64,000 nt of DNA from Oscillospiraceae bacterium (GCA_015064745.1 SVRR01000003.1:28799-92798), one strand, 5' to 3'. Shown: positions 1 to 8,175, counted from the stretch's first letter. Made by a program: numbers and translations. Notes: generated by a model from the letters alone, not told the origin.

Positions 1-983
1 TTCGCCAAGATGCTCTTAAATTCCATAATGACGTTGCGCGGGGAGATGTTTTGACAGCAAGCCGCCGTCTCACATACACCGCAAGAGCAGCAAAGCGAAG
101 CCGAAAGGATCATATCGGGCGTCATCTCCGCAAGCTTGGTCGCGGTTCTGACCATTTTATGAGGATAGATGGGGTAACCCATGAGATTACGGGGGCAAAG
201 GTCGGTGCAACGGGTGCACTGACAGCACATGGAGGAGGCGCGAGAGATCTGCGTTTTGAGGTCGCCCTTCTTACCTGCTACCGCGGGAATCAGTTCGGGA
301 AGAATGAGAAGTCCCTTGGTGTTCTTCTTAACGACTGCAATATTCGGGTTAATGATCTGACCCATGGAGGGGCCGCCATCGATCACGGCATATCCTTCGG
401 GCACGATGATACCGCACTTTTTGAAAAGATCGCGCACGCGCATGCCGATAGGCACGCGCAGAACGAGCGTCTTCTTTACGTCGCCGCCGATGGTCAACCA
501 CTTTTCGGTTACAGGCTTACCTTCGCCTACACCTGCCGAAACGTTATAGAGCGTTTCGGGGTTATATACGATAACCCCCTTTGTGATAGGAAGGTTGCCG
601 GGACGGACGAGTCTTTTTGTTGCTTGATAGATGGTAGCGATCTCATCACCGATAGGATAAACGTCGGGAAGCGTCTTGACGAAAATGCCGTCTGCCATCT
701 TCTGTCCCTCGACAAGGGAAAGACGATGCGCGTTGTGCTCCTTAAGGCACAAAAGCGCACGCGGGATATCGGCACATTCCATAATGATCCTCGCGCCATC
801 AAGGATCTTATCCATGTGGTCGCGCATCAGCATATAGTCTGTTTCAAGAAGCGGCTCACACTCCGAGGCGTTGATGATCAGTGTATCCGCACCGGGAGCA
901 AGCTTTGCGTAGGAGGGAAAGCCGGCGCCTCCCGCACCAACGACCGCCGCCGCTTGAATGCGGCTTTTCAGGTCTTCATTCAT
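1..983 (-). CDS. pduS: PduS-like Fe-S flavoprotein, 3' end cut by window edge
   Basis: About 327 codons are visible; the stop lies left of the window. The N-terminal part has the glycine-rich GAGGAGFP motif of RnfC/Nqo1-type flavin/NADH-binding domains. Two ferredoxin-like 4Fe-4S motifs follow near the visible end: CCQCTRCTDLCPR, and a second CxxCGVC cluster. This is the arrangement of PduS, the microcompartment-associated electron-transfer protein first studied as a cobalamin reductase. In loci without a B12 enzyme it is thought to recycle NAD(H) or pass electrons across the shell. The ATG at 983 begins MNEDLKSRIQ and lies 16 nt after the EutN-like gene, so it is the last gene of the operon seen here. 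Family assignment is firm; its redox partner is unknown. Confidence 0.86.
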   Translation of the reverse strand, partial: MNEDLKSRIQAAAVVGAGGAGFPSYAKLAPGADTLIINASECEPLLETDYMLMRDHMDKILDGARIIMECADIPRALLCLKEHNAHRLSLVEGQKMADGIFVKTLPDVYPIGDEIATIYQATKRLVRPGNLPITKGVIVYNPETLYNVSAGVGEGKPVTEKWLTIGGDVKKTLVLRVPIGMRVRDLFKKCGIIVPEGYAVIDGGPSMGQIINPNIAVVKKNTKGLLILPELIPAVAGKKGDLKTQISRASSMCCQCTRCTDLCPRNLMGYPIYPHKMVRTATKLAEMTPDMILSASLCCSCGVCETAACCQNISPRNVIMEFKSILA

Positions 984-999
984 TGGTCAACACCCTTTC

Positions 1000-1254
1000 T
1001 TATTGCGGGTCTATAATACCGACGATCACGGCATCTGTGGGAACGCCCTCGTGCGCGAGAGCAAGTCTTGCGGAGGAGCCCGTGGTGAGGAGAACCTCCT
1101 CGCCGATGCCTGCGCCGACGCTATCGACGGCAATGATATATTTATTGATCTTCTCGCCCTTCTCCATCAGCTGGACCTCCATAAATTTGGAGCCGACGAG
1201 AGCCTCTTGCTTTCTCGTGGATACGATATTTCCGATAACGATTCCTCTTAACAT
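1000..1254 (-). CDS. pduN: EutN/PduN/CcmL-family BMC vertex protein
   Basis: An 84-residue protein starting MLRGIVIGNIVSTRK, the typical start of BMC-P proteins. These assemble as pentamers and cap the twelve vertices of a polyhedral microcompartment shell. The internal VDSVGAGIGEEVLLTTGSSA segment and the terminal VGIIDP are family hallmarks. Its length is normal for the family. It sits between pduL and the PduS-like gene in the BMC operon. It is the only pentamer gene visible, although loci often encode more than one, so others may lie outside the window. Confidence 0.96.
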   Translation of the reverse strand: MLRGIVIGNIVSTRKQEALVGSKFMEVQLMEKGEKINKYIIAVDSVGAGIGEEVLLTTGSSARLALAHEGVPTDAVIVGIIDPQ

Positions 1255-1290
1255 AGTGCTATCCTTCCCTGCTTAAATATTAAGCGTTAT

Positions 1291-1950
1291 TTACTCTTTT
1301 ACGATCTTAACGGTGCTTTTTCCCGAAAGCCCCACGGCATTAGCGTCGTCCGTATCCAAATGCATTTCAAGACGAAAATCGGGGCTGACGCGCACCTGCA
1401 CGTCATAAAAACGGGTACGGCGCTCACCGATAGCATCCACCGTAACGGTGTCACCGTCCGAAATGCCAAAGTGCTGTGCGTCCTTCGGCTCCATGTGGAT
1501 ATGGCGGTTAGCAATGATGCAACCCTCATCCAGCTTTACAACGCCGCAAGGACCGACGATCGTCAAACCGGCAGAGCCTTGGATCTTGCCCGACTCGCGT
1601 ACAGGAGCTTTTACCTTGAGGGTGTAGGCGTCGGTACGGGAGATCTCCACCTGGGAAGCACGGCGCTCGGGACCGAGCACTCGCACCTTTTCAATGGGTC
1701 GAAGAGACGGACCGATAATGGTGAGAGTTTCCTTACAAGCGTATTGTCCCGGTTGAGAAAGCTCCTTCAGCTTTTCAAGCTCGTAGCCCTTGCCAAAAAG
1801 TATTTCGACGTGCTCACGCGTCAAATGAATATGACGGTTGGACACGCCCACGGGAATATCGTCCGTGGCGGGTGCTCTGGCACCGCCGTCCACAATTCCG
1901 GCGACAACCTTTTTTACAAGCTCTTCAATTCTTTTATCGGTCATTTCCAT
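1291..1950 (-). CDS. pduL: PduL phosphotransacylase, BMC lumen enzyme
   Basis: A 219-residue PduL-type phosphate propanoyl/acetyltransferase, unrelated to Pta. It converts acyl-CoA and phosphate to acyl-phosphate, so CoA is recycled inside the shell. The two PduL domains are visible, with the metal-binding motifs NRHIHL (about residue 38), NRHIHM (about 147) and EMHLDTDDAN (about 194). The first 20 residues (TDKRIEELVKKVVAGI) form an amphipathic helix, followed by a linker rich in Gly, Ala and Pro: an N-terminal encapsulation peptide. The acyl-phosphate product would feed the kinase at the head of the operon. Acetyl- versus propionyl-CoA preference cannot be read from sequence. Confidence 0.95.
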   Translation of the reverse strand: MEMTDKRIEELVKKVVAGIVDGGARAPATDDIPVGVSNRHIHLTREHVEILFGKGYELEKLKELSQPGQYACKETLTIIGPSLRPIEKVRVLGPERRASQVEISRTDAYTLKVKAPVRESGKIQGSAGLTIVGPCGVVKLDEGCIIANRHIHMEPKDAQHFGISDGDTVTVDAIGERRTRFYDVQVRVSPDFRLEMHLDTDDANAVGLSGKSTVKIVKE

Positions 1951-2082
1951 TTTGTACCGTTCTTTCCTGCGGTCTCCCGCAACATTATTCGTTTATGCGT
2001 TCTACTGTTTCTTTTGGCGGCAATGCTCACGCTTAAAGAGCTTTCTTTAAATGTGACCATCCGCCGTCAAGGATGGGTGACC

Positions 2083-2111
2083 CCTTCGCCGCACCAAAGG
2101 TGCGGCGAAGG
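2083..2111 (-). other. Intra-operon GC-rich hairpin
   Basis: A perfect 13-bp stem (CCTTCGCCGCACC) with a 3-nt loop, 17 nt beyond the stop codon of the last shell gene and about 130 nt before pduL. No T-run follows in the direction of transcription, so it does not look like an intrinsic terminator. Position and strength suggest an mRNA-stabilising or processing element that keeps shell transcripts more abundant than the genes behind it. This role is inferred. The rest of the 178-nt gap (1951-2128) shows nothing else recognisable. Confidence 0.6.
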
Positions 2112-2128
2112 CGGGGCTTCGTCAAGAA

Positions 2129-2398
2129 TCAGATCTTGGGAAGAAGCTTCTCCACGTCTGCGTGGGGTCTGGGGATCACGTGCGTAGCGATAACCTCGCC
2201 AAGGCCGGATGCTGCAGCGGAGCCTGCTTCAACAGCAGCCTTTACTGCGCCGACATCGCCGCGAACCATGACGGATACGAGTCCGGAACCGATCTTCTCG
2301 GAGCCGACCAGGATCACGTTTGCTGCCTTTACCATTGCATCAGCAGCCTCGATTGCGGCAACCAAGCCGCGGGTCTCGACCATACCAAGTGCTTCCAT
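2129..2398 (-). CDS. pduA: BMC-H hexameric shell protein (PduA/EutM type), copy A
   Basis: An 89-residue single BMC-domain protein. It starts [20 protein letters not shown] and has the canonical pore segment KIGSG and the IPRPH motif near the C-terminus. Such proteins form hexameric tiles of the shell facets with a small central pore for metabolites. The chosen ATG lies 8 nt after GGAGG. A further in-frame ATG five codons upstream overlaps that ribosome-binding site and is unlikely to be used. It differs from the copy at 2739-3011 at only a handful of positions and ends in KI rather than KK. Confidence 0.95.
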   Translation of the reverse strand: MEALGMVETRGLVAAIEAADAMVKAANVILVGSEKIGSGLVSVMVRGDVGAVKAAVEAGSAAASGLGEVIATHVIPRPHADVEKLLPKI

Positions 2399-2450
2399 TT
2401 TAAAATCCTCCATAAAGATTTTTTATTTTATTTTTGCAAATAAAACTGAG

Positions 2451-2729
2451 TTATCCCGTCGTGAGAAATTTCATCACTTCGGGGTGAGGGCGGGCAATAA
2501 CCTCGCACACCTTGACGTTTCCGACCTCAGCCGCCGCCATTCTGCCTGCTTCGAGAGCCGCAGTAACGTCGGAGACCGTACCTTCCACGACGACGGTAAC
2601 GAGTCTGCCGCCAAGACGTCTTTCTACGTGGATGAGACGGACGTTTGCCGCTTTGACCATGGCGTCAAGCCCTGCAATAGCGGCAACATTCGCCTGTACC
2701 TCGAGAAGCGCGACAGCTTCGCATCCCAT
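2451..2729 (-). CDS. BMC-H shell protein with divergent, Arg-containing pore loop
   Basis: A 92-residue single BMC domain (MGCEAVALLEVQANVAAIAG, later IARPHPEV) that is clearly a shell protein but diverges from its neighbours. Where the PduA-like copies have [10 protein letters not shown], this one has ERRLGGRLVTV: one residue longer, with three arginines around the predicted pore. It is probably a minor hexamer with different permeability. It lies between the two near-identical PduA-like genes, with a 9-nt gap to the upstream one, so all are cotranscribed. Confidence 0.9.
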   Translation of the reverse strand: MGCEAVALLEVQANVAAIAGLDAMVKAANVRLIHVERRLGGRLVTVVVEGTVSDVTAALEAGRMAAAEVGNVKVCEVIARPHPEVMKFLTTG

Positions 2730-2738
2730 AAGCGTATC

Positions 2739-3011
2739 TTACTTCTTGGGAAGAAGCTTCTCCACGTCTGCGTGGGGTCTGGGAATCACGTGCGTAGCAA
2801 CGATCTCGCCAAGAGCAGCTGCAGCAGCAGAGCCTGCCTCAACAGCAGCCTTTACAGCACCAACGTCGCCGCGAACCATTACGGATACGAGACCGGAGCC
2901 GATCTTCTCAGAACCAACGAGCACTACATTTGCAGCCTTTACCATTGCATCAGCTGCCTCGATTGCGGCAACGAGACCGCGGGTTTCGACCATACCAAGA
3001 GCTTCCATCAT
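2739..3011 (-). CDS. pduA: BMC-H hexameric shell protein (PduA/EutM type), copy B
   Basis: A 90-residue canonical BMC-H protein with the KIGSG pore motif and C-terminal [15 protein letters not shown]. Nearly identical to the protein at 2129-2398; the differences are conservative (for example VV/VI, AA/SG) apart from the last residue. It starts with two consecutive ATG codons 10 and 13 nt behind GGAG, and the first is taken. Two abundant near-identical facet proteins are common in BMC operons and probably co-assemble. Confidence 0.95.
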   Translation of the reverse strand: MMEALGMVETRGLVAAIEAADAMVKAANVVLVGSEKIGSGLVSVMVRGDVGAVKAAVEAGSAAAAALGEIVATHVIPRPHADVEKLLPKK

Positions 3012-3052
3012 TTTCTTAATTCTCCTTTTGAAATGTTTTTATTATTATTTTA

Positions 3053-3370
3053 TTAGCGTAATTTATCCTTACCCGTGGCGGTCATGTGAGCGAACCACTC
3101 CATGTCCTCCGACTGGCGCGAGATGATCTTTGAGGTGATGTAAAGATTTCTCTCCTTTGCTTCCGCGATGCCCGCCTCAACGGCTGCCTCAACGGCGGCA
3201 ACATCTCCCTCACATTTCACGACCATCACCAGCGGAACCTCCACCGATTCGGCGTTTGCCGGCTTGTTTTTGTCGATGGCGACGATTTCCACATCTGCGG
3301 TCTTCGCCATTTTATCTGCCACGACGATTGAGGTAGCAAAGCCGTAAACCTCGATCATTCCAAGTGCCAT
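3053..3370 (-). CDS. BMC-H shell protein with extended pore loop
   Basis: A 105-residue BMC-domain protein starting MALGMIEVYGFATSIVVAD. The normal short pore loop is replaced by a longer segment of about twelve extra residues (IDKNKPANAESVEVPL) before the VMVV strand. The C-terminus (SEDMEWFAHMTATGKDK) also runs past the usual end. It is a shell component by fold. The longer loop should change pore size or charge, or make an interaction site. First of the four shell genes in transcription order, directly behind the alcohol dehydrogenase. Confidence 0.9.
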   Translation of the reverse strand: MALGMIEVYGFATSIVVADKMAKTADVEIVAIDKNKPANAESVEVPLVMVVKCEGDVAAVEAAVEAGIAEAKERNLYITSKIISRQSEDMEWFAHMTATGKDKLR

Positions 3371-3392
3371 TTTATCGTCCCTTTCTTTGGGA

Positions 3393-4595
3393 TCACTCGT
3401 TTACGTAGCAGATCTTGATACCCTGCTGTGCCACGTTGACTTCCATCGCCTCGTTGAGGTTTTCAAGCGAGAAGGTGTGAGTAATGAGCTCCTTGATCGG
3501 AATGTTCATCTCACGTGCCTGCTTGAGGAACGCCACGGTGGTGGGATAATCGTCTGCACTGTAATCCCAAGAGCCGACGAGGTTGATCTCCTTATTGCAC
3601 ATTGCAAAGTGGGGGTTGACGGAGTACTCGCCATTGTTGACAAAGAAGCCCATCTCGCAAAGTCCGCCGCCGCGACGGATGTAGGAATAGATATCGGCAG
3701 CAGCAGGAGGAGCACCCGTGCATTGGAAGGCGAAATCTGCGCCCATGCCTGCGGTCACACCCTTAACGATAGCTACGCGCTCATCAAGCGTCGTATGCTC
3801 ACGGAAGTTGATGACCGTCTTTGCACCGAGCTTCTTTGCCATTTCAAGACGCATAGGCGTACCGTCCACGGCAATGATGTGGTTGATGCCTGCGGCGCGC
3901 AGGACGCTGATCATAACGAGACCAACAGGACCGAGACCCTGAATGAGGACCTTGGTGTTGAAGTTCATCAGACCCGTCGTTTGTGCGCGCTTGAGTGCAT
4001 GCACGCAAACGCAAGCAAGCTCAAGGATCATTCGCTCCTTGAGATCAAGCTCGTTGACCACAAAGTAGGTAGCACCCTTGGCGCGAATAAGAAGGTGGGT
4101 CGCAAACCAACCGTTCAGCGGGTTTGCCTCATTGTGACCGATCAGACCAAACACGCCCTGCTTATCGCAAAGGTTGGTGTTGGCGGGGTGGTTGCGGCAG
4201 ATCTGGCACTCACCGCAGGAAATAACGGAGGTGACAAGCTTATCGCCGACCTTGATGGGGTTGCCTGCAGTATCGAACTTTACGTTCTTACCGAGACCGA
4301 TGACCTCACCCGTGCCCTCGTGACCGAGAACAACGGGAATAAGTCCGAAGGGATCGCCCTTCCACTCATGTACGTCGGTGCCGCATACGCCGCAGCCCTC
4401 GACACGGACGAGGATGTCGTCGTCCTCAAGTACTTCGGGAATAGGGAATTCCTTCACTTCAATGTGCTTGGGAGAGGTCAGCATCGCAACCTTGGCGACC
4501 TTGTCGGAATGCGCGGTAACACTGCCGCCGTTGCCCATCATCTCGCCAAGGATCTTACGTACGATGCTTTCCACCTGTACGGAATTCAAATCCAT
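3393..4595 (-). CDS. Zn-dependent medium-chain alcohol dehydrogenase, BMC-associated
   Basis: A 400-residue MDR-family dehydrogenase expected to reduce an aldehyde (propionaldehyde or lactaldehyde) and regenerate NAD+ inside the shell. Visible: catalytic-zinc motif GCGVCGTDVHEW and GHEGTGEV, a four-Cys structural-zinc lobe (CGECQICRNHPANTNLC), and Rossmann motif GLGPVGLV. The ATG at 4595 (MDLNSVQVESIVRKILGEMM) is chosen because AAAGGAAG precedes it by about 9 nt. The first 20 residues form an amphipathic helix followed by a Gly/Ser linker, a likely encapsulation peptide. The gene starts 17 nt after the aldehyde dehydrogenase stop. Substrate is inferred from context. Confidence 0.92.
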   Translation of the reverse strand: MDLNSVQVESIVRKILGEMMGNGGSVTAHSDKVAKVAMLTSPKHIEVKEFPIPEVLEDDDILVRVEGCGVCGTDVHEWKGDPFGLIPVVLGHEGTGEVIGLGKNVKFDTAGNPIKVGDKLVTSVISCGECQICRNHPANTNLCDKQGVFGLIGHNEANPLNGWFATHLLIRAKGATYFVVNELDLKERMILELACVCVHALKRAQTTGLMNFNTKVLIQGLGPVGLVMISVLRAAGINHIIAVDGTPMRLEMAKKLGAKTVINFREHTTLDERVAIVKGVTAGMGADFAFQCTGAPPAAADIYSYIRRGGGLCEMGFFVNNGEYSVNPHFAMCNKEINLVGSWDYSADDYPTTVAFLKQAREMNIPIKELITHTFSLENLNEAMEVNVAQQGIKICYVNE

Positions 4596-4612
4596 TTCGT
4601 AGACTTCCTTTC

Positions 4613-6070
4613 TTAAATAATACGGAAGCTGTCCGCCAGCACGCAACGGCGCAGACGGGTAAAGCTCTTTGCAGAGGTGATACCCTCACCGGTCGGCCCT
4701 GCAATGGTAAAGGTGGTATGACCTTCGCCGCCAAAGCCGATGCCCGCATAAGAGGGTGCGTTCTTCACGAAGATGGTGGTCTCCACCGCCTTTGCGAAGC
4801 GCGAGAGGTTGTCAATGTTCTTGGAGTGCATATGCGCGGTGTGGCGGTTGCCGTGCTCTGCCTTAACGGCAAGCTCGATCGCCTCGTCGATGTTATGCAC
4901 ACGAACGATGGGAAGAATAGGCATCATGAGCTCCTCTTGCACGAAGAGGTGGTCAAAGCCCGTTTCGCAGATAATACAGCGAATTTCGGGTCCGACCGTG
5001 ATGCCGATCTTCTTAAGAAGCACGGCGGCGTCTCTTCCGACGCAGTCGCGCGAGACGGTCTTCTTGATAACGCCCGTCTTGGGGTTTTTGGAATCAACGA
5101 GCACGATCTTCGAAAGCGCTTCCGCCTGTTGGGCGTTGATCTTGTAAGCGCCGTTCTTGATCATACCGTCGATAAGCGCGTCAGCGATATTATCGAAGGC
5201 AAAGACCTCTTTTTCCGCAATACAGGGCAGGTTATTATCAAAGGTGCATCCATCGATGATGTCCTTCGCCGCCTTGGCAATGTCCGCCGTATCGTCAACG
5301 ATGACGGGAGGATTGCCCGCGCCTGCACCGATCGCCTTTTTGCCGGAGGAGAGCACCGCCTTCACCACGCCGGGGCCGCCCGTGCAAACGAGCAGGCGAA
5401 TGGCAGGATGGGCGTACATCACCTTGGCGGTGTCAAGCGTCGGCTTTACGACCGATGCCACGAGAACGCGGGGACCGCCCTCAAGGGCAGACGCGCGATT
5501 GATAAGGTCAACGGCGTAATTGGATACGGCGATAGCACCCGGGTGGGGATTAAACACCACACCGTTGCCTGCGGCGATCATGCCGATGCTGTTGCAGATC
5601 ACCGTCTCGCTGGGGTTGGTAGAGGGAGTGATCGCGCCGACGACACCGAAGGGTGCCTGCTCGGTCAGCGTCAATCCATCATCGCCTGTGCGCACGGTAG
5701 GCGAAATGTCTTCCGTGCCCGGGGTCTTATCCGCAACGAGAAGGTGCTTGGCGGTCTTGTGGTCTACTCTGCCCATTTTCGTTTCCGCAACACCGAGGGC
5801 TGCCATGATGGGAGCTTCCTCACGCGTCATTTCGCGAATACGGGTGATGAGCTTTTCTCTCGCGGCAACCGACATGGCGCGTACAGCGCGATATCCGCAC
5901 TCCGCGGCGGCGATGGCTTCCTCCATCGTCTCGTAGATACCGATGAGCTGTCTCCCCGCGTAAGCGGTGGAGCTGTATGTACCCTCGGCTGCCTTGGGAG
6001 CTGCGGCAACGTTTGCCACGACTGCCTTAACAATTTCTTCGATCTGCGCTTCGGTCCAGTGAATAGCCAT
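4613..6070 (-). CDS. pduP: CoA-acylating aldehyde dehydrogenase (PduP/EutE family)
   Basis: A 485-residue CoA-dependent aldehyde dehydrogenase that oxidises an aldehyde and CoA to acyl-CoA with NAD+. The likely catalytic cysteine is in FDNNLPCIAEKEV, with the cofactor-region motifs TPSTNPSETV and VCTGGPGVV. The first 20 residues (TEAQIEEIVKAVVANVAA) form an amphipathic helix plus an Ala/Pro linker, typical of N-terminal BMC encapsulation peptides. The acyl-CoA product is the substrate of PduL encoded downstream, and NADH would be consumed by the next gene's alcohol dehydrogenase. Propionaldehyde is the likeliest substrate; lactaldehyde is possible. Confidence 0.95.
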   Translation of the reverse strand: MAIHWTEAQIEEIVKAVVANVAAAPKAAEGTYSSTAYAGRQLIGIYETMEEAIAAAECGYRAVRAMSVAAREKLITRIREMTREEAPIMAALGVAETKMGRVDHKTAKHLLVADKTPGTEDISPTVRTGDDGLTLTEQAPFGVVGAITPSTNPSETVICNSIGMIAAGNGVVFNPHPGAIAVSNYAVDLINRASALEGGPRVLVASVVKPTLDTAKVMYAHPAIRLLVCTGGPGVVKAVLSSGKKAIGAGAGNPPVIVDDTADIAKAAKDIIDGCTFDNNLPCIAEKEVFAFDNIADALIDGMIKNGAYKINAQQAEALSKIVLVDSKNPKTGVIKKTVSRDCVGRDAAVLLKKIGITVGPEIRCIICETGFDHLFVQEELMMPILPIVRVHNIDEAIELAVKAEHGNRHTAHMHSKNIDNLSRFAKAVETTIFVKNAPSYAGIGFGGEGHTTFTIAGPTGEGITSAKSFTRLRRCVLADSFRII

Positions 6071-6097
6071 AATGTTATTCCTTTCCGAAGGGGGAAT

Positions 6098-6898
6098 TTA
6101 TCTTCCCAGCGCTTCCATCACTTTCTTGGTGATTGCGGCAACGAGGTCGGCGTCGGTCGCGGGCTTCGCAGCGGTTGCGCCGTGGTTGCAGTTGTGCTTG
6201 CAACGGCAGTTCTCGGTGCCGAGGTTCTTACAGGTCTTGCAGCCGGGGTGACGGCCGGGGATCTGCATCTTCTTGCGGAGCTCCATCAGCTTTTCAAGCT
6301 GGTCGCAGGGGATCTCCTCTACACCGCCGAGCTCACGGGCAAACTTACAGATCTTTGCGTTGAATTCAACCTCTTCCATCACGAAGAGTGCCTTCTTCAG
6401 ATCGCAGCCGACGGTAAGAGCACCGTGGTTCTTGAGAAGAAACGCGTCGTGATTCTGAATGTAGGGCATCAGAGAATCGGGAATCTCCATGGTGGAGGGG
6501 GTACCGTACTCACAAGTGGGAACGTTACCGATGGTAAGTACTGCCTCGGGCAGGATGTACTGGTCAAGCTCAACGCCCGCAACGGTGAAGGCGGTGGCTA
6601 CAGGAGGATGCGCGTGAACGACAGCGTTCACGTCGGGGCGCTCCTGATATACACGAAGGTGCATCTTGATCTCGGAGGAGGGATTCAGCTTGCCCTCGAT
6701 CTTCTTTCCGGTACCGTCGATACGGATGATCATGTCGGGGGTAAGGTCGCCCTTGGACACGCCGGTAGGCGTGCAGTAGAACTCGTTGTTGCTCACCTTA
6801 ACGGAGATGTTACCGTCGTTTGCGGCAACAAAGCCCTTGTCGTACAGCTTGTGTCCGACTTCGCAGATGTACTTCTTGATTTCGTAAGCAGATTGCAT
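6098..6898 (-). CDS. fucA: Class II aldolase (fuculose/rhamnulose-phosphate type) with Cys-rich linker and C-terminal encapsulation peptide
   Basis: A 266-residue class II aldolase/adducin-family enzyme. Family members cleave L-fuculose-1-phosphate or L-rhamnulose-1-phosphate to lactaldehyde and DHAP using zinc. Visible: NDGNISVK, PSSEIKMH with the catalytic Glu, VVHAHPP and LKNHGAL with metal-binding His. The catalytic domain ends near residue 215. A short segment with six cysteines follows (CKTCKNLGTENCRCKHNC), then an Ala/Pro linker and a final amphipathic helix (DADLVAAITKKVMEALGR) that fits a C-terminal encapsulation peptide. The exact sugar phosphate is not determined. The Cys-rich linker is unusual. 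Confidence 0.9.
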   Translation of the reverse strand: MQSAYEIKKYICEVGHKLYDKGFVAANDGNISVKVSNNEFYCTPTGVSKGDLTPDMIIRIDGTGKKIEGKLNPSSEIKMHLRVYQERPDVNAVVHAHPPVATAFTVAGVELDQYILPEAVLTIGNVPTCEYGTPSTMEIPDSLMPYIQNHDAFLLKNHGALTVGCDLKKALFVMEEVEFNAKICKFARELGGVEEIPCDQLEKLMELRKKMQIPGRHPGCKTCKNLGTENCRCKHNCNHGATAAKPATDADLVAAITKKVMEALGR

Positions 6899-6949
6899 TG
6901 TTGTTTCCCTTTCGCGATTTCTTTATTATTTTTATTTTTGATAACCAAA

Positions 6950-8149
6950 TTATTTTGCGGCGAGACGTGCCGTTTCCTTAGCGATCATCATCTCTTCATC
7001 CGTGGGGATAACGAGAAGCTTGACGCGAGAGCCGTTTGCCGTGATGTCCGCAAATTCGCCTCTTTCCGAAGAGTCGTTTGCCGCCTTGTCCATCACGATG
7101 CCAAGCCATTCAAGCTCACGGCAAATATTTTCTCTGACGACCTTATCGTTCTCGCCGATGCCTGCGGTAAAGACGATAACGTCAACACCGTTCATCTCAG
7201 CGATATACGAGCCGATGATCTTCTTGATGTTGTGATAGAGAATATCCATCGCAAGCGCGCATCTCTCGTTGCCCTCTCCCGCAGCGATCAGCACCTTAAG
7301 GCAATCGCTGGAAAGTCCCGAAACGCCGAGAAGACCGGACTTGTTGTTCAAGATGTTCTCCACCTGTTCGGGCGTATAGCCGCAGGTCTTCATGAGGTAA
7401 GAGGGGATGGTCGGGTCAATCGCGCCCGAACGGGTTCCCATAGGCACACCGTCCTGCGGAGTGAAGCCCATCGAGGTATCAACCGCCTTACCGTACTTGG
7501 TAGCGGTGATAGAAGAACCGGAGCCGATGTGGCATGTAATGATCTTCAACTCTTCAAGGGGCTTACCGAGGATCTCAGAGACCTTACCGCAAACGTAGCG
7601 GTGAGAGGTACCGTGGAAGCCGTAGCGACGCACCTTATACTGCTCGTAGTACTCGTAAGGAATGGGGTAAACATAGGATGCGGGGGGCATAGTAAAGTAG
7701 TATGCCGTGTCGGGAAGGACAACGTTCGTCTTACCGGGCATTGCCGCCATAGAGGCACGCATGCCTGCGATTGCAGGCGGGCCGTGCAAGGGATTGAGAG
7801 GCACGATGCTCTCAAGGTATGCAAGCACCTTCTCGTCGACAACAACGGCGCCCGAAAGATCGGTGCCGCCGTGTGCGGCTCTGTGACCGATGGCGTCGAT
7901 CTCGTCAACCGAGGCGATGACGCCGAGTTCCGCATCCGTCAGGGTCTTCATAACGAGAGCGATCGCTTCGTCGTGGTTTGCGATCTTGGTCTCGCAGAAA
8001 TACTTTTCCTTACCGGGGCGCTTGTGGGTAATGGAGCTTCCCTCGATGCCGATGCGCTCACAGATACCCTTGGCAATAACCTCGTTCGTATCCATGTCGA
8101 TCAGCTGGTATTTCAGAGATGAGCTGCCGGCGTTGATAACCAAAATTTT
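6950..8149 (-). CDS. ackA: Acetate/propionate kinase
   Basis: A 399-residue acetokinase-family enzyme that makes ATP and a carboxylate from acyl-phosphate. Family motifs: VINAGSSSLKY at the N-terminus, GHRAAHGG, TCHIGSGSS, MGFTPQDGVPMGTRSG and FTAGIGEN. The start is set at the GTG at 8149, eight nt behind GGAGG; the upstream in-frame TTG lies inside that site. As first gene of the BMC operon it probably turns the PduL product into propionate or acetate with ATP gain in the cytosol. No encapsulation peptide is seen. It could also serve general acetate metabolism. Confidence 0.95.
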   Translation of the reverse strand, partial: KILVINAGSSSLKYQLIDMDTNEVIAKGICERIGIEGSSITHKRPGKEKYFCETKIANHDEAIALVMKTLTDAELGVIASVDEIDAIGHRAAHGGTDLSGAVVVDEKVLAYLESIVPLNPLHGPPAIAGMRASMAAMPGKTNVVLPDTAYYFTMPPASYVYPIPYEYYEQYKVRRYGFHGTSHRYVCGKVSEILGKPLEELKIITCHIGSGSSITATKYGKAVDTSMGFTPQDGVPMGTRSGAIDPTIPSYLMKTCGYTPEQVENILNNKSGLLGVSGLSSDCLKVLIAAGEGNERCALAMDILYHNIKKIIGSYIAEMNGVDVIVFTAGIGENDKVVRENICRELEWLGIVMDKAANDSSERGEFADITANGSRVKLLVIPTDEEMMIAKETARLAAK

Positions 8150-8175
8150 CACTGTGGTTTCCTCCAATAAATTCT

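Noticed and set aside
3387-4616. 409-codon + strand frame opposite the alcohol dehydrogenase
   Set aside because: Antisense shadow of a gene with clear zinc and Rossmann motifs on the other strand.
4718-8122. Long open frame on the + strand (over 1100 codons) opposite the aldolase, aldehyde dehydrogenase and kinase genes
   Set aside because: Exactly antisense to three well-conserved genes, no ribosome-binding site, composition is the mirror of their codon bias, and no recognisable domain.
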